A DNA stretch of 64,000 nt from [Eubacterium] cellulosolvens LD2006. Lineage in GTDB: Bacteria > Bacillota > Clostridia > Lachnospirales > Lachnospiraceae. The stretch is taken from positions 1 to 64,000 of the forward strand of contig NZ_JHXY01000011.1 of assembly GCF_000621585.1 (NCBI RefSeq), written 5' to 3'. Position 1 is the stretch's first letter. The number at the start of each line of letters is the position of its first letter. Under the pieces are notes generated by a model. The model did no database searches. It was given only the letters and a program-made list of their open reading frames with translations, and was not told the origin of the DNA. The position numbers and the translations under genes are program-made. Below are positions 34,212 to 43,002 of the stretch, piece by piece.

Positions 34212-37156
34212 GGAAGAAGATACGGAAGAGACTGACCTTTTTTTTCGGGCAGAGAAATCTTGTACTTCTTGTGGTGTTCGGAATGTTGTCCGCCATTCTG
34301 GCCGGCCGGCTTTTTGAACTGCAGATATTGAACGGACAGTATTACACGGATTCCTTTACGGTAAAAACGACTGCGACGCGTATGATCAAGAGCAGCCGCG
34401 GCAATATCTATGACTGTACGGGAAAGCTTCTTGCGTACAATCAGCTGGCCAACAATGTCACGATGGAGGACAACGGCAGTTATGATACCACGCGGGAGAA
34501 AAATCTTACGCTGAACGGGGAAATCCGGGCGCTGACGAAGATGATCCGGAAGAACGGGGACAAGCTGGCGCACGATTTCCACATCGTTGTCGGCGAGGAC
34601 GGAAAATACGCGTTCGACACGGAGAATGAAGTGACGCTTGCCAGATTCCGCGCGGACGTCTACGGCTACGCGACGATTGACGAGCTGAAGAGCAGCGAGG
34701 CTTCCGCCGGTGCCGCGAAAATCATGAAGGATCTCTGTTCGGAGGATTTTTTCCAGCTGGAAGACTCAGAGGAACCGATTACCGCGAAAGAAAAGGAAAC
34801 ATACGGTCTTCCGGATTCCTACGACAGGCAGGAGGCACTGGACATTGTCATCGTCCGTTATCAGCTGAAACTTGTTACCTATCAGAGATATATGGCGGTC
34901 ACGGTGGCGCAGAATGTATCGGAACAGACTGTCGCGGACGTGCGTGAGAATCAGGAACTTCTTCGCGGCGTGGACGTGACGGAGGACTATATCCGCGTCT
35001 ACAACAGCTCCGAGGCTCTCTCGCCGATCCTCGGATACACGGGACGCCCCTCCCAGGAGGAGCTTGAGAAACTCCAGAGCAAAAACAAGAAAAAAAACTA
35101 TTCCAGCAGCTCCGTCATCGGAAAGGCCGGAATTGAGCAGTATATGGAGACGACCCTGCAGGGAACCGACGGAAGCGAAGAAGTGACCGTCGACAATCTG
35201 GGGAAGGTTGTCGCAGAGAATGAAAAGTCGAGAAAAGACCCGGTCAAGGGGGACGATGTCTACCTGACCATCGACAGTGAGCTGCAGAACGCCTGCTATC
35301 GGATTCTGGAGCAGCGAATTGCCGGCGTCCTCGTGAAGAATCTCACGGACGCGAAAAAAATTGACGCGAAGGAACTTGCGGACAACGATACGATGGCCGT
35401 CGCGAGTTACGACTGTTACAATGCGATGATCAAGAACAACATCATCGACACCTCCCGGTTTTCAGAGGAAAGTGCAACCGTGACCGAGCAGCAGATGTAT
35501 AACAGTCTGACACAGCGGGAGGAGCAGATTTTCGCCTGGTTCACGGAACAGATGAACAGCGCCTCGCCGACGCCCTACAAGGACCTTTCCGACGCGCAGA
35601 AGAGCTATGTCGATTACATCCTCGACGACTATCTCACCGATCAGTGTGAGATTCTCAACGAGAACAACATCAATACCGACGATACTACCTATCAGGCACT
35701 GTACAAATCCGAGACGATCAGTCCTGCGGAGTATCTGCGCTATGTGGCGAACAGCGGATGGGTAAACGTGACCGCTCTTCCGAAGAACAAGTCTTCCTAC
35801 CTTACGTCCGAGGAGATTTTTCAGGCACTCGTGAAATACGTGACCGGACACATTGCCGACAACAGAGGCTTTGAGAAAATTGTGTATTACTACATGCTTA
35901 TGGACGGCATCGTCACGCCGACGCAGATTATGCAGTGCCTCTACGACCAGGGCGTGCTCTCGACGGACGACGGCGTTTACAATAGTTTTGCGACCGGTCA
36001 GATGACGCCCTATGATCTCATGGTCAACAAGATCAGCGGACTTCAGATTACACCGGCGATGCTCGCCCTCGATCCGTGTTCCGCGTCCATCGTGATCGCG
36101 GATCCGAAGACCGGGGACGTGAAAGCCTGCGTCACCTATCCGGGTTATGACAACAACCGTTTGGCGAATGAGATGGACGTTGACTATTTCAACCGGCTGA
36201 ACGAGGATCTCTCCACGCCTTTCTACAACAAGGCGACGCAGCAGCTGACCGCGCCCGGCTCTACCTACAAGATGGTCATGGCGGCGGCCGGTATGGATAA
36301 AAACCTGATCGACGAATATGAAGGGATCAACTGTACCGGTATCTTCGGAAAAGACCTGGACTTTCTCAGTGATCAGGACCGTGTGCACTGCTGGAACAAG
36401 AACGGTCACGGACTGCTCAATGTGATCAGTGCGCTTGAAAATTCCTGTAACGTCTTTTTCTGTACGGTTGCCATCCGTCTCGGCGAAGACAAAAAAGGAA
36501 ACTACGCCCAGGCGAGAGCACTTGAACAGGAACAGAAGTATTCTGCCATGTTCGGTCTCGACAAGACGACCGGTATTCAGACGCCGGAGTCGGAGCCGCA
36601 CGTGACGGACGATATGGCGATTCCGTCTTCTATCGGACAGGGAACGCATCAGTACACGACGACCCAGCTCGTCCGGTATGTGGCTGCCATTGCGAACAAG
36701 GGCAAGGTCAACAACCTTTCTCTCGTCCAGAGAGTGACGGATGCGGACGGAACAACCATCAAAAAACACTCGACAAAGACGATCGCGACGACATCTTTTA
36801 AGGACAATGTCTGGGACGCGATCTATCAGGGAATGTTTAACGCAGTGTCGAATGATACGGTCTGGTCGGGCTTTGACAGCAGCATCACGGTCCGGGCGAA
36901 GACGGGAACCGCACAGGAGTCCATGCTCCGTCCCGACCACGCGCTCGCGGTCGGTTTTACGCAGTCATCCGACAGTGACAGAAAATACGGCGACGTGGCG
37001 TTTGCCGTCCGGATTGCGAACGGATATTCCTCGAGAAACGCCTCGCTGATTGCGAGAGACGCCCTGAATTATTACTTTAATCTGAAACCGGAAGAGCAGG
37101 TGCTGACCGGAGCCGCCAACACGGAAGGCATTCAGAAACTGGTAGTGGCCGATTAA
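34196..37156 (+). CDS. mrdA: penicillin-binding protein 2 (elongation transpeptidase)
   Basis: Class B PBP that crosslinks side-wall peptidoglycan with RodA. The 986 residues are long for PBP2. One membrane helix lies at about 17-37 and a pedestal/dimerisation domain follows. A region of about 250 residues (about 375-620) with no recognised motif is inserted before the transpeptidase. The catalytic S-T-Y-K lies near 685, S-C-N near 750 and K-T-G-T near 901. Long PBP2 forms of this kind occur in Clostridia. GGAGGAAG lies upstream of the ATG within mreD. Confidence 0.94.
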   Translation: MVKKIRKKIRKRLTFFFGQRNLVLLVVFGMLSAILAGRLFELQILNGQYYTDSFTVKTTATRMIKSSRGNIYDCTGKLLAYNQLANNVTMEDNGSYDTTREKNLTLNGEIRALTKMIRKNGDKLAHDFHIVVGEDGKYAFDTENEVTLARFRADVYGYATIDELKSSEASAGAAKIMKDLCSEDFFQLEDSEEPITAKEKETYGLPDSYDRQEALDIVIVRYQLKLVTYQRYMAVTVAQNVSEQTVADVRENQELLRGVDVTEDYIRVYNSSEALSPILGYTGRPSQEELEKLQSKNKKKNYSSSSVIGKAGIEQYMETTLQGTDGSEEVTVDNLGKVVAENEKSRKDPVKGDDVYLTIDSELQNACYRILEQRIAGVLVKNLTDAKKIDAKELADNDTMAVASYDCYNAMIKNNIIDTSRFSEESATVTEQQMYNSLTQREEQIFAWFTEQMNSASPTPYKDLSDAQKSYVDYILDDYLTDQCEILNENNINTDDTTYQALYKSETISPAEYLRYVANSGWVNVTALPKNKSSYLTSEEIFQALVKYVTGHIADNRGFEKIVYYYMLMDGIVTPTQIMQCLYDQGVLSTDDGVYNSFATGQMTPYDLMVNKISGLQITPAMLALDPCSASIVIADPKTGDVKACVTYPGYDNNRLANEMDVDYFNRLNEDLSTPFYNKATQQLTAPGSTYKMVMAAAGMDKNLIDEYEGINCTGIFGKDLDFLSDQDRVHCWNKNGHGLLNVISALENSCNVFFCTVAIRLGEDKKGNYAQARALEQEQKYSAMFGLDKTTGIQTPESEPHVTDDMAIPSSIGQGTHQYTTTQLVRYVAAIANKGKVNNLSLVQRVTDADGTTIKKHSTKTIATTSFKDNVWDAIYQGMFNAVSNDTVWSGFDSSITVRAKTGTAQESMLRPDHALAVGFTQSSDSDRKYGDVAFAVRIANGYSSRNASLIARDALNYYFNLKPEEQVLTGAANTEGIQKLVVAD

Positions 37157-37174
37157 GCCCCGCGGAGAGTACAG

Positions 37175-38341
37175 ATGATAAGATTATATAAAATCAAAGA
37201 CTACAATTTCATACTGGTGCTTCTTCTGGCTATGATCAGCGTCATGGGTATTCTGCTGGTCGGCTCGGCGAATGCCGATCTTCAGAGCAGGCAGATCGGA
37301 GGAGTAGTCTTCGGATTTCTTGTGATGATCGGCATTTCGCTGATCGATTACAGCTGGCTGCTGCATTTCTATCTGCCGGTATATCTGGTCAATCTCGGAC
37401 TGCTGTTTCTGGTTATCATCTTCGGAGTAACAAGACTCGGAGCCGCGCGATGGATCACAATCGGTGGTTTTCAGTTTCAGCCGACGGAGCTCTCAAAGAT
37501 TCTTCTCATTCTTTTTTTCTCGATGTACTTCATGATCCATAAATCGGAGCTGAGTACCTGGAGGAGAATTTTCCGTTCGCTTCTGTATCTGGGACTGCCG
37601 CTCTTTATGATCCTCAACCAGCCGGATCTGAAGAATACGATTACGATGACGATCGTTTTTTCCTGCATGTACTTCGCGGCGGGACTCAGCTACCGGAAGA
37701 TCGGGCTGATCGTCATGGTCATTGTGCCGCTGGTCGTGGGAGCTGTTTTTCTGATTGTAAAAACGGATCTTCCGATCATCGATGACTATCAGAAGAAGAG
37801 GGTTATGACCTTCCTCAATCCGGAGGACGATGAGTATTCGGAGTCGGCGATGCAGCAGCAGAATTCGGTTATGGCGATCGGCTCCGGCCGCTTCAGCGGA
37901 AAGGGATTGAACAACAACGAGGTCTCTACAGCGAACAAGGGGAATTTTGTTGCTGAGATTCAGAACGACTTTATTTTTGCCGTTGCCGGCGAGGAACTCG
38001 GGTTTGCGGGCTGTATCGGAATCGTTGTGCTTTTGTTCCTTATCATCTTCCAGTGTTTTCAGACGGGGAAGAGAGCGAAGGACAAGGCGGGCAGTCTGTT
38101 CTGTTACGGAATCGGCACGCTCATCGCCGTGCAGAGCTTCATCAATATCAGCGTGGCGACGGGAATCCTCCCGAATACGGGAACGACGCTCCCCTTTGTC
38201 AGCTATGGACTCACATCCCTGGTGAGTCTCTTCATCGGTATGGGAATTGTTCTGAACATCAGTCTGCAGCGAAAACAATACTATGATTACGGAGGTGAAT
38301 ATATCTATGAAGGAGAGACGTATAAGCCGGAAGAGACGTAG
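37175..38341 (+). CDS. rodA: SEDS glycosyltransferase RodA
   Basis: Peptidoglycan polymerase of the elongasome with ten predicted membrane segments in 388 residues. Family marks include G-A-A-R-W-I near 89, Q-P-T-E-L-S-K near 104 and G-E-E-L-G-F-A-G near 272. The last marks, P-N-T-G-T-T-L-P-F-V-S-Y-G, are near 333. FtsW is the alternative, but position after PBP2 supports RodA. Its 3' end overlaps the next gene by 35 bases. Confidence 0.94.
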   Translation: MIRLYKIKDYNFILVLLLAMISVMGILLVGSANADLQSRQIGGVVFGFLVMIGISLIDYSWLLHFYLPVYLVNLGLLFLVIIFGVTRLGAARWITIGGFQFQPTELSKILLILFFSMYFMIHKSELSTWRRIFRSLLYLGLPLFMILNQPDLKNTITMTIVFSCMYFAAGLSYRKIGLIVMVIVPLVVGAVFLIVKTDLPIIDDYQKKRVMTFLNPEDDEYSESAMQQQNSVMAIGSGRFSGKGLNNNEVSTANKGNFVAEIQNDFIFAVAGEELGFAGCIGIVVLLFLIIFQCFQTGKRAKDKAGSLFCYGIGTLIAVQSFINISVATGILPNTGTTLPFVSYGLTSLVSLFIGMGIVLNISLQRKQYYDYGGEYIYEGETYKPEET

Positions 38342-39341
38342 GCAGATCCTCCTGCTGCGCAATGTGGCGATCGCACTGGCTGTCATTCTCGTCATCGGAA
38401 TTATTCTGATCCGCGTTGTTTTCGTGAACGGGAGGACGCTCGATGTCTCAGCCGGATATCAGGTCGAAGTACACAACGGAGCGGAGGAACTCTCGGAATT
38501 CCGTCTGGCCTCGGCGGACGGTTTCGCGCAGACGCTCGTGGCCTGCGGCGAGGAGGAACACACGAATCTGATCAGCCTGTCTTCCGACACGGAGAAAGCT
38601 CTTCTGTTCAATATCGATGAACAGGAGGCGGTCTGTGCGACCGGCATCTACGAGAGGATCTATCCGGCGAGTCTGACAAAAATCATGACGGCTCTTCTCT
38701 GCGTGGAAAACGGAGATCTGGAGCAGGCGGTCGTCATGAAGGACACGGATTTTGAACTCGGCGAGGGCGCGCAGGTTTCACAGCTGGATGTCGGCGACAC
38801 CGTGAAGCTTGGAGATCTTCTGAATCTCGTTCTTGTCTACTCGTCAAACGACGCCTCCAAGGCCGTTGCGAGAACCATCGGCGGCTCGGAGGAAAACTTT
38901 GTCAATATGATGAATCAGAAGGCCCAGAGTCTCGGTATGACGGGAACGCATTTCGCGAACCCGCACGGTCTTCACGAGGAAGCGCATTACACAACCCTCT
39001 ATGACATTTATCTTATGATGAATTACGCGTACAAACTGCCGGGCTTCTCCGAGGCCGCGTCGAAGGATTCCACGGAGATCCATGTGTCTCCGGCTGCAGG
39101 AAACGCCTATACCTTTATCGCGAATTCGACGGATGAATACTTTACCGGCATTTACTCGCTTCCGCAGAATGTGACGGTGCTGGCAAGTAAGACCGGAACA
39201 ACCGACGAGGCGGGCTCCTGCCTGTCACTGGTGGTACAGAACAACTACGGCGTCAAGTATATCGCGGTCGTCACGGGAGCGCTGAACAAGGACAATCTGT
39301 ACACGGATATGTCCGCGCTTTTGAATCTAATTAATACTTAA
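38307..39341 (+). CDS. D-alanyl-D-alanine carboxypeptidase (DacF/PBP5-like)
   Basis: Trims the terminal D-Ala from peptidoglycan side chains (S11 family). The 344 residues include an N-terminal membrane anchor/signal segment (about 14-33), the active S-L-T-K near 120, S-S-N near 178 and K-T-G-T near 296. The ATG at 38307 follows GGAGGTGAATATATCT, inside the rodA reading frame. A C-terminal membrane-anchoring domain, common in PBP5, is absent, so the N-terminal helix probably anchors it. Confidence 0.92.
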   Translation: MKERRISRKRRRQILLLRNVAIALAVILVIGIILIRVVFVNGRTLDVSAGYQVEVHNGAEELSEFRLASADGFAQTLVACGEEEHTNLISLSSDTEKALLFNIDEQEAVCATGIYERIYPASLTKIMTALLCVENGDLEQAVVMKDTDFELGEGAQVSQLDVGDTVKLGDLLNLVLVYSSNDASKAVARTIGGSEENFVNMMNQKAQSLGMTGTHFANPHGLHEEAHYTTLYDIYLMMNYAYKLPGFSEAASKDSTEIHVSPAAGNAYTFIANSTDEYFTGIYSLPQNVTVLASKTGTTDEAGSCLSLVVQNNYGVKYIAVVTGALNKDNLYTDMSALLNLINT

Positions 39342-39344
39342 CCC

Positions 39345-39373
39345 TTGCCATTCTTGTGGAAATACACTATAAT
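39345..39373 (+). promoter_or_regulatory. SigA-type promoter of the P-loop gene
   Basis: TTGCCA and a perfect TATAAT are 17 bases apart, giving a leader of about 85 bases. Confidence 0.75.
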
Positions 39374-39462
39374 TAAAACAAGAACTTCAAAAGAATTTGT
39401 CTAAAAAACACAATTTTTAGTATGTTCTGAGTTCATTAACACAGGTCAAGGAGGACATGGCT

Positions 39463-39888
39463 ATGGTTCAGTTAATTGTAGGCGAAAAGGGAAAAGGTAA
39501 GACAAAATATATTCTCGATAAAGTAAACAATACTGTAAAAGAAGCGGAAGGCAGCATTGTTTACCTGGACAAGAGTGCGAAACATATGCTTGAGCTCAAC
39601 AACAAAATCCGTCTGATTGATGTATCCGCTTATCCGCTCAGAAACAGCGACGAGTTCGTCGGTTTCATCTGCGGCATCATCTCACAGAATCGCGACATCG
39701 AACAGATGTATCTGGATGGTTTCCTGAAGCTCTCCAGGCTCGACGAGAATCTGGCACAGATCCCGGAATGCGTATCTCAGCTTGACGCGATCAGTACGAA
39801 ATACGGCGTTGATTTCATCATCAGCCTTTCCATGAACAAAGATGACCTTGCAGACGATCTGCGGGATAAAGTTCTCCTGGCACTGTAA
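39463..39888 (+). CDS. small P-loop protein of unknown function
   Basis: A 141-residue protein with a clean Walker A (G-E-K-G-K-G-K-T-K) at about residues 7-15. No obvious Walker B aspartate pair or other domain is seen. Homologues in Clostridia are sometimes labelled PilT-like, but the protein is far too short for that. AAGGAGG is two bases from the first ATG (39457) and eight from the second (39463), so the second is chosen. It has its own consensus promoter and a strong terminator, so it is a stand-alone gene. Confidence 0.75.
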   Translation: MVQLIVGEKGKGKTKYILDKVNNTVKEAEGSIVYLDKSAKHMLELNNKIRLIDVSAYPLRNSDEFVGFICGIISQNRDIEQMYLDGFLKLSRLDENLAQIPECVSQLDAISTKYGVDFIISLSMNKDDLADDLRDKVLLAL

Positions 39889-39935
39889 TTTTATATTTTA
39901 TAAATTCATCGGGAATGAATAAACAGAAAATAGAC

Positions 39936-39975
39936 AGAGGGTCTGTCGCGCAAGGACGCGGCAGACCCTCTTTGT
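39936..39975 (+). terminator. terminator after the P-loop gene
   Basis: AGAGGGTCTG-T-CGCG pairs with CGCGGCAGACCCTCT and runs into TTTGT. Confidence 0.85.
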
Positions 39976-40036
39976 ATAGCGCTTTGAATATGGTGCGGAA
40001 TGCGGGAGGACAGCCTCCTGCGGACATGGTTGAAAC

Positions 40037-40065
40037 TTGTATTCATACTTCTTAAATGGTAAAAT
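40037..40065 (+). promoter_or_regulatory. promoter of the HlyD-like gene
   Basis: TTGTAT and TAAAAT are separated by 17 bases. Predicted transcription near 40072 supports the GTG start at 40095 over the ATG at 40056. Confidence 0.6.
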
Positions 40066-40094
40066 ACAGGAAGTTTGAAATGAGGAGGAAAATT

Positions 40095-41420
40095 GTGAAC
40101 CGGAACAAAGAAGGACTCAGTATCGACATCGGTACGCTGATCTTCGGCGCGATTTTTTTATATATTGTGATTTCCGCCGTCATCTATCTGACGACGCCCC
40201 GCGTGACATCCTATATGGTTACGTCCGGTACGCTGTCGAATAACGTCACCTATACCGCTATTGCGATCCGAGACGAGACACTTGTCTATTCGCCGTCCGG
40301 CGGATATGTCAATTATTATGTACAGAGCGGACAGAAGGCTTCGAAAAATGACATTGTATGCGGGATTACGGACAGCAGACCGGCGACGTCGGCGAAAGAC
40401 ATGACGCAGGAGGATCTCTCCCAGGTTCGTTCGCTGGCTTCGAAGTTTACCAAAGTCTACCGCTCGTCCGCCTTTGATGAGGTATACAACCTGAAGTATT
40501 CGCTCAGTACGCAGGCGGAGGTGAAGACGGTGACCGGAGCGGTTTCGGGAAACGCTGTGACAGCGGAAAGGGACGGCGTGATCTCCTATGTGACAGACGG
40601 AATGGAGGAACTCGACGCGCACAAGGTTAAGCCTGAGGATTTTTCTCTCGCAGGATATAACAGCAAGATTCTCAGATCCGACGATACGGTCAGCACAGGT
40701 GATCCTGTCTACAAGATCATCGGAGACGATACCTGGCAGCTTGTTTTTGTCCTCTCCGAAAGTGTGTATTCCTCTCTCAAGAATGCAAACTATGTCAAAG
40801 TCCGTTTTGAGCAGGATGAGGTCACGGAGAACGGTGAGTTCGAGACCTTTGAAAAAGACAATGTGTATTACGGAATCGTCACCCTTCACAGCGGAATGGT
40901 CCGCTACTGCAACGAGAGAATGCTTCGCATTGAGCTTCTCACGAACACAGAGAAGGGACTGAAGATTCCGATCTCATCGATCGTCACCAAAGAGTTTTAC
41001 AAGATACCGGCGGACTTCCTTCTTGCCAGCGGAAACGGCTTTTGCAGAATGGTCAAGGATAAAAAAACAGGGGAAGACCGGAATGAAATTGTGGAGACAG
41101 ATCTGTACGCCCTCGTAAAAGGAAAAGACGGAAGGGAATACTATTGTGTCGAAAAGGACGCTTTCAGCGAAGGTGATATCCTGATCAAGGAGGATTCGAG
41201 TTCGACGTTTAAAATCGGACCGGAGATTTCTCTGGAGGGCGTCTACTGTATCAACCGGAGTTATGCCCAGTTCCGTAAGATTGAGGAGATTGATCAGAAC
41301 AATGAGTTCTGTCTGGTGAAGCCCGACTCATCCTACGGCATTTCCCAGTATGATTACATCGTCCGGGACGGTGACAGCGTGGATGAATCGCAGATCCTGA
41401 AAGTACGGCACGAATCCTGA
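40095..41420 (+). CDS. HlyD-like single-pass membrane protein next to yggS-sepF
   Basis: A 441-residue protein with one N-terminal membrane helix (about 13-33) and a large outer domain. The beta-rich biotinyl-lipoyl-like segment (V-T-Y-T-A-I-A-I-R-D-E-T near 50) resembles HlyD-type adaptor proteins. No partner transporter is present. Position directly before yggS and sepF suggests an envelope or division role, which is inference. GTG at 40095 has GAGGAGG six bases upstream and a matching promoter; the ATG at 40056 has no ribosome site and lies in the promoter. Confidence 0.75.
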   Translation: MNRNKEGLSIDIGTLIFGAIFLYIVISAVIYLTTPRVTSYMVTSGTLSNNVTYTAIAIRDETLVYSPSGGYVNYYVQSGQKASKNDIVCGITDSRPATSAKDMTQEDLSQVRSLASKFTKVYRSSAFDEVYNLKYSLSTQAEVKTVTGAVSGNAVTAERDGVISYVTDGMEELDAHKVKPEDFSLAGYNSKILRSDDTVSTGDPVYKIIGDDTWQLVFVLSESVYSSLKNANYVKVRFEQDEVTENGEFETFEKDNVYYGIVTLHSGMVRYCNERMLRIELLTNTEKGLKIPISSIVTKEFYKIPADFLLASGNGFCRMVKDKKTGEDRNEIVETDLYALVKGKDGREYYCVEKDAFSEGDILIKEDSSSTFKIGPEISLEGVYCINRSYAQFRKIEEIDQNNEFCLVKPDSSYGISQYDYIVRDGDSVDESQILKVRHES

Positions 41421-41488
41421 TACGGAATCTGCAGGTGATGTACCAGATAGGATTACAGGATAGAAAGAAGGAAGTGGAGGAATACGTC

Positions 41489-42181
41489 ATGTTGACGGAG
41501 AACTATGATGCTGTTTGGAAGAATATAAAGGATTCCTGTGAAAAAGCCGGCCGGGATGCGTCGGAGGTGACGCTGATTGCGGTCAGCAAGACAAAGCCGG
41601 AGGAGGACATCCGAGAGCTGTATGACCACGGTGTGAGAGACTTCGGAGAGAATTATATTCAGGAACTCAGAGAGAAACATGAGCACCTTCCCTCGGACAT
41701 CCGCTGGCATATGATCGGACATCTTCAGCGGAACAAAGTCAAGTATATTGCGGAGTATGTAACCATGATTCACGCTGTGGATACTCTCGAGCTCGCGAAA
41801 ACAATCGAAAAGGAGGCGGCGAAGCACGACCGTGTGATTCCGGTTCTGATTGAGGTAAATGTCGCCGGTGAGGAGAGTAAATTCGGCGTCACGCCGGAGG
41901 AGACGCCGGCGTTCGTAAAAGAGATTGCAAAACTTCCGCACGTGCATGTTTCCGGCCTGATGACCAGTGCTCCTTTTGTGGAAAATGCTGAAGAAAACAG
42001 GTGGGTTTTTGAGAAGCTTCACGAATTGAGTGTTGACATTGCTGCGCAAAACATTGATAATGTTACTATGCGTGTCCTGAGTATGGGGATGACGAATGAT
42101 TACAATGTTGCTGTAGAAGAAGGAGCTACGTTGGTGCGTGTAGGAACTGCGGTCTTTGGGGCGAGGGACTACAGCAAATGA
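41489..42181 (+). CDS. yggS: YggS/YlmE-family PLP homeostasis protein
   Basis: PLP-binding alanine-racemase-fold protein without racemase activity that keeps pyridoxal phosphate and amino-acid pools balanced. The 230 residues contain the PLP lysine in A-V-S-K-T-K near 38 and F-G-E-N-Y-I-Q-E near 58. H-M-I-G-H-L-Q-R-N-K near 80 and the C-terminal phosphate loop S-M-G-M-T-N-D-Y complete the pattern. The ATG at 41489 has GGAGG eight bases upstream. It is linked to sepF as in most Firmicutes. Confidence 0.93.
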   Translation: MLTENYDAVWKNIKDSCEKAGRDASEVTLIAVSKTKPEEDIRELYDHGVRDFGENYIQELREKHEHLPSDIRWHMIGHLQRNKVKYIAEYVTMIHAVDTLELAKTIEKEAAKHDRVIPVLIEVNVAGEESKFGVTPEETPAFVKEIAKLPHVHVSGLMTSAPFVENAEENRWVFEKLHELSVDIAAQNIDNVTMRVLSMGMTNDYNVAVEEGATLVRVGTAVFGARDYSK

Positions 42182-42200
42182 GATTAGGAGAAGATAATTC

Positions 42201-42797
42201 ATGAAGATTGTTGATAAGATTCTCGCTGCAGTAAATTTAGACAGTGATTATGATGACGATGAAGAATTCTTTGACGATGAGGAAGGCGTTGAGTTAGAAG
42301 AAGACAGCAAAAAGGAAAGCCTTTTCTCTAAGAAGAAATTCGGCGGTAGAAAATCAAATCACGAGGATGACTTCGATGATCTGGAATCAAAGGAACCGTT
42401 AAGAAAATCTTCAGACAGTCAGATGGCAAGAATGAATCGTCCGGCCGCAAGACCGGCAGTCAGCAATAAAGTAACGCCGATCAGAAGAAAGAGTTCCACT
42501 GTCACATCCGGCGGAATGGAAGTGTGTGTCATCAAGCCTACAAAGGTGGAGGATTATCGTGAGATCGCGGATACACTTCTGTCCGGCTGTACCGTTGTCC
42601 TGAATCTTGAGGGCAATGACGTGGACGATGCGCAGCGCATCATCGATCTTTCATCCGGTTCCTGTTACGCGATCGGAGGAGGTCTGCAGAAGGTATCCAG
42701 TTATATCTTTATTCTGACGCCTTCGAATGTGGAAATATCAGGTGATATTCAGGATCTTCTGAACGGAGCAGTTCCGTCCATGAGAACATCGTTTTAA
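42201..42797 (+). CDS. sepF: cell division protein SepF
   Basis: FtsZ-bundling membrane-anchored division protein. The 198 residues have a short amphipathic N-terminus (M-K-I-V-D-K-I-L-A-A-V), an acidic, flexible middle and the C-terminal SepF core with L-E-G-N-D-V-D-D-A-Q-R near 135-145. The acidic linker is somewhat long. It follows yggS by 19 bases with AGGAGA upstream. Confidence 0.93.
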   Translation: MKIVDKILAAVNLDSDYDDDEEFFDDEEGVELEEDSKKESLFSKKKFGGRKSNHEDDFDDLESKEPLRKSSDSQMARMNRPAARPAVSNKVTPIRRKSSTVTSGGMEVCVIKPTKVEDYREIADTLLSGCTVVLNLEGNDVDDAQRIIDLSSGSCYAIGGGLQKVSSYIFILTPSNVEISGDIQDLLNGAVPSMRTSF

Positions 42798-42819
42798 CGG
42801 ATCTATATGCGTACTATCG

Positions 42820-42852
42820 AAGGGTGTCAGAGGAATCTGATGCCCTTTGTTG
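42820..42852 (+). terminator. terminator after sepF
   Basis: AAGGG-TGTCAGA pairs with TCTGATG-CCCTT and is followed by TGTTGTGTT. Confidence 0.65.
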
Positions 42853-42853
42853 T

Positions 42854-42884
42854 GTTATAGAAATTCCGGAGGAATTTCTATAAC
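42854..42884. repeat. perfect 14-bp inverted repeat
   Basis: GTTATAGAAATTCC and its exact complement are separated by GGA. The right arm contains GGAGG across the loop. No T tract follows, so it is not a typical terminator. Function unknown. Confidence 0.7.
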
Positions 42885-43002
42885 TTCTTATCAGGAAACC
42901 GCAACGGGATTTCCGTATACAACCGCGCCTGCAGAATAACCATACGAGCGATGAGCAGAGGCTTTTCATTCGCGTCCGGCGCAAGAATGAGGGAGGTATA
43001 AA

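Noticed and set aside
35462-36940. 492-codon minus-strand frame inside the PBP2 gene
   Set aside because: Shadow of mrdA, whose catalytic motifs are intact; the antisense product is His/Arg-rich and resembles no family.
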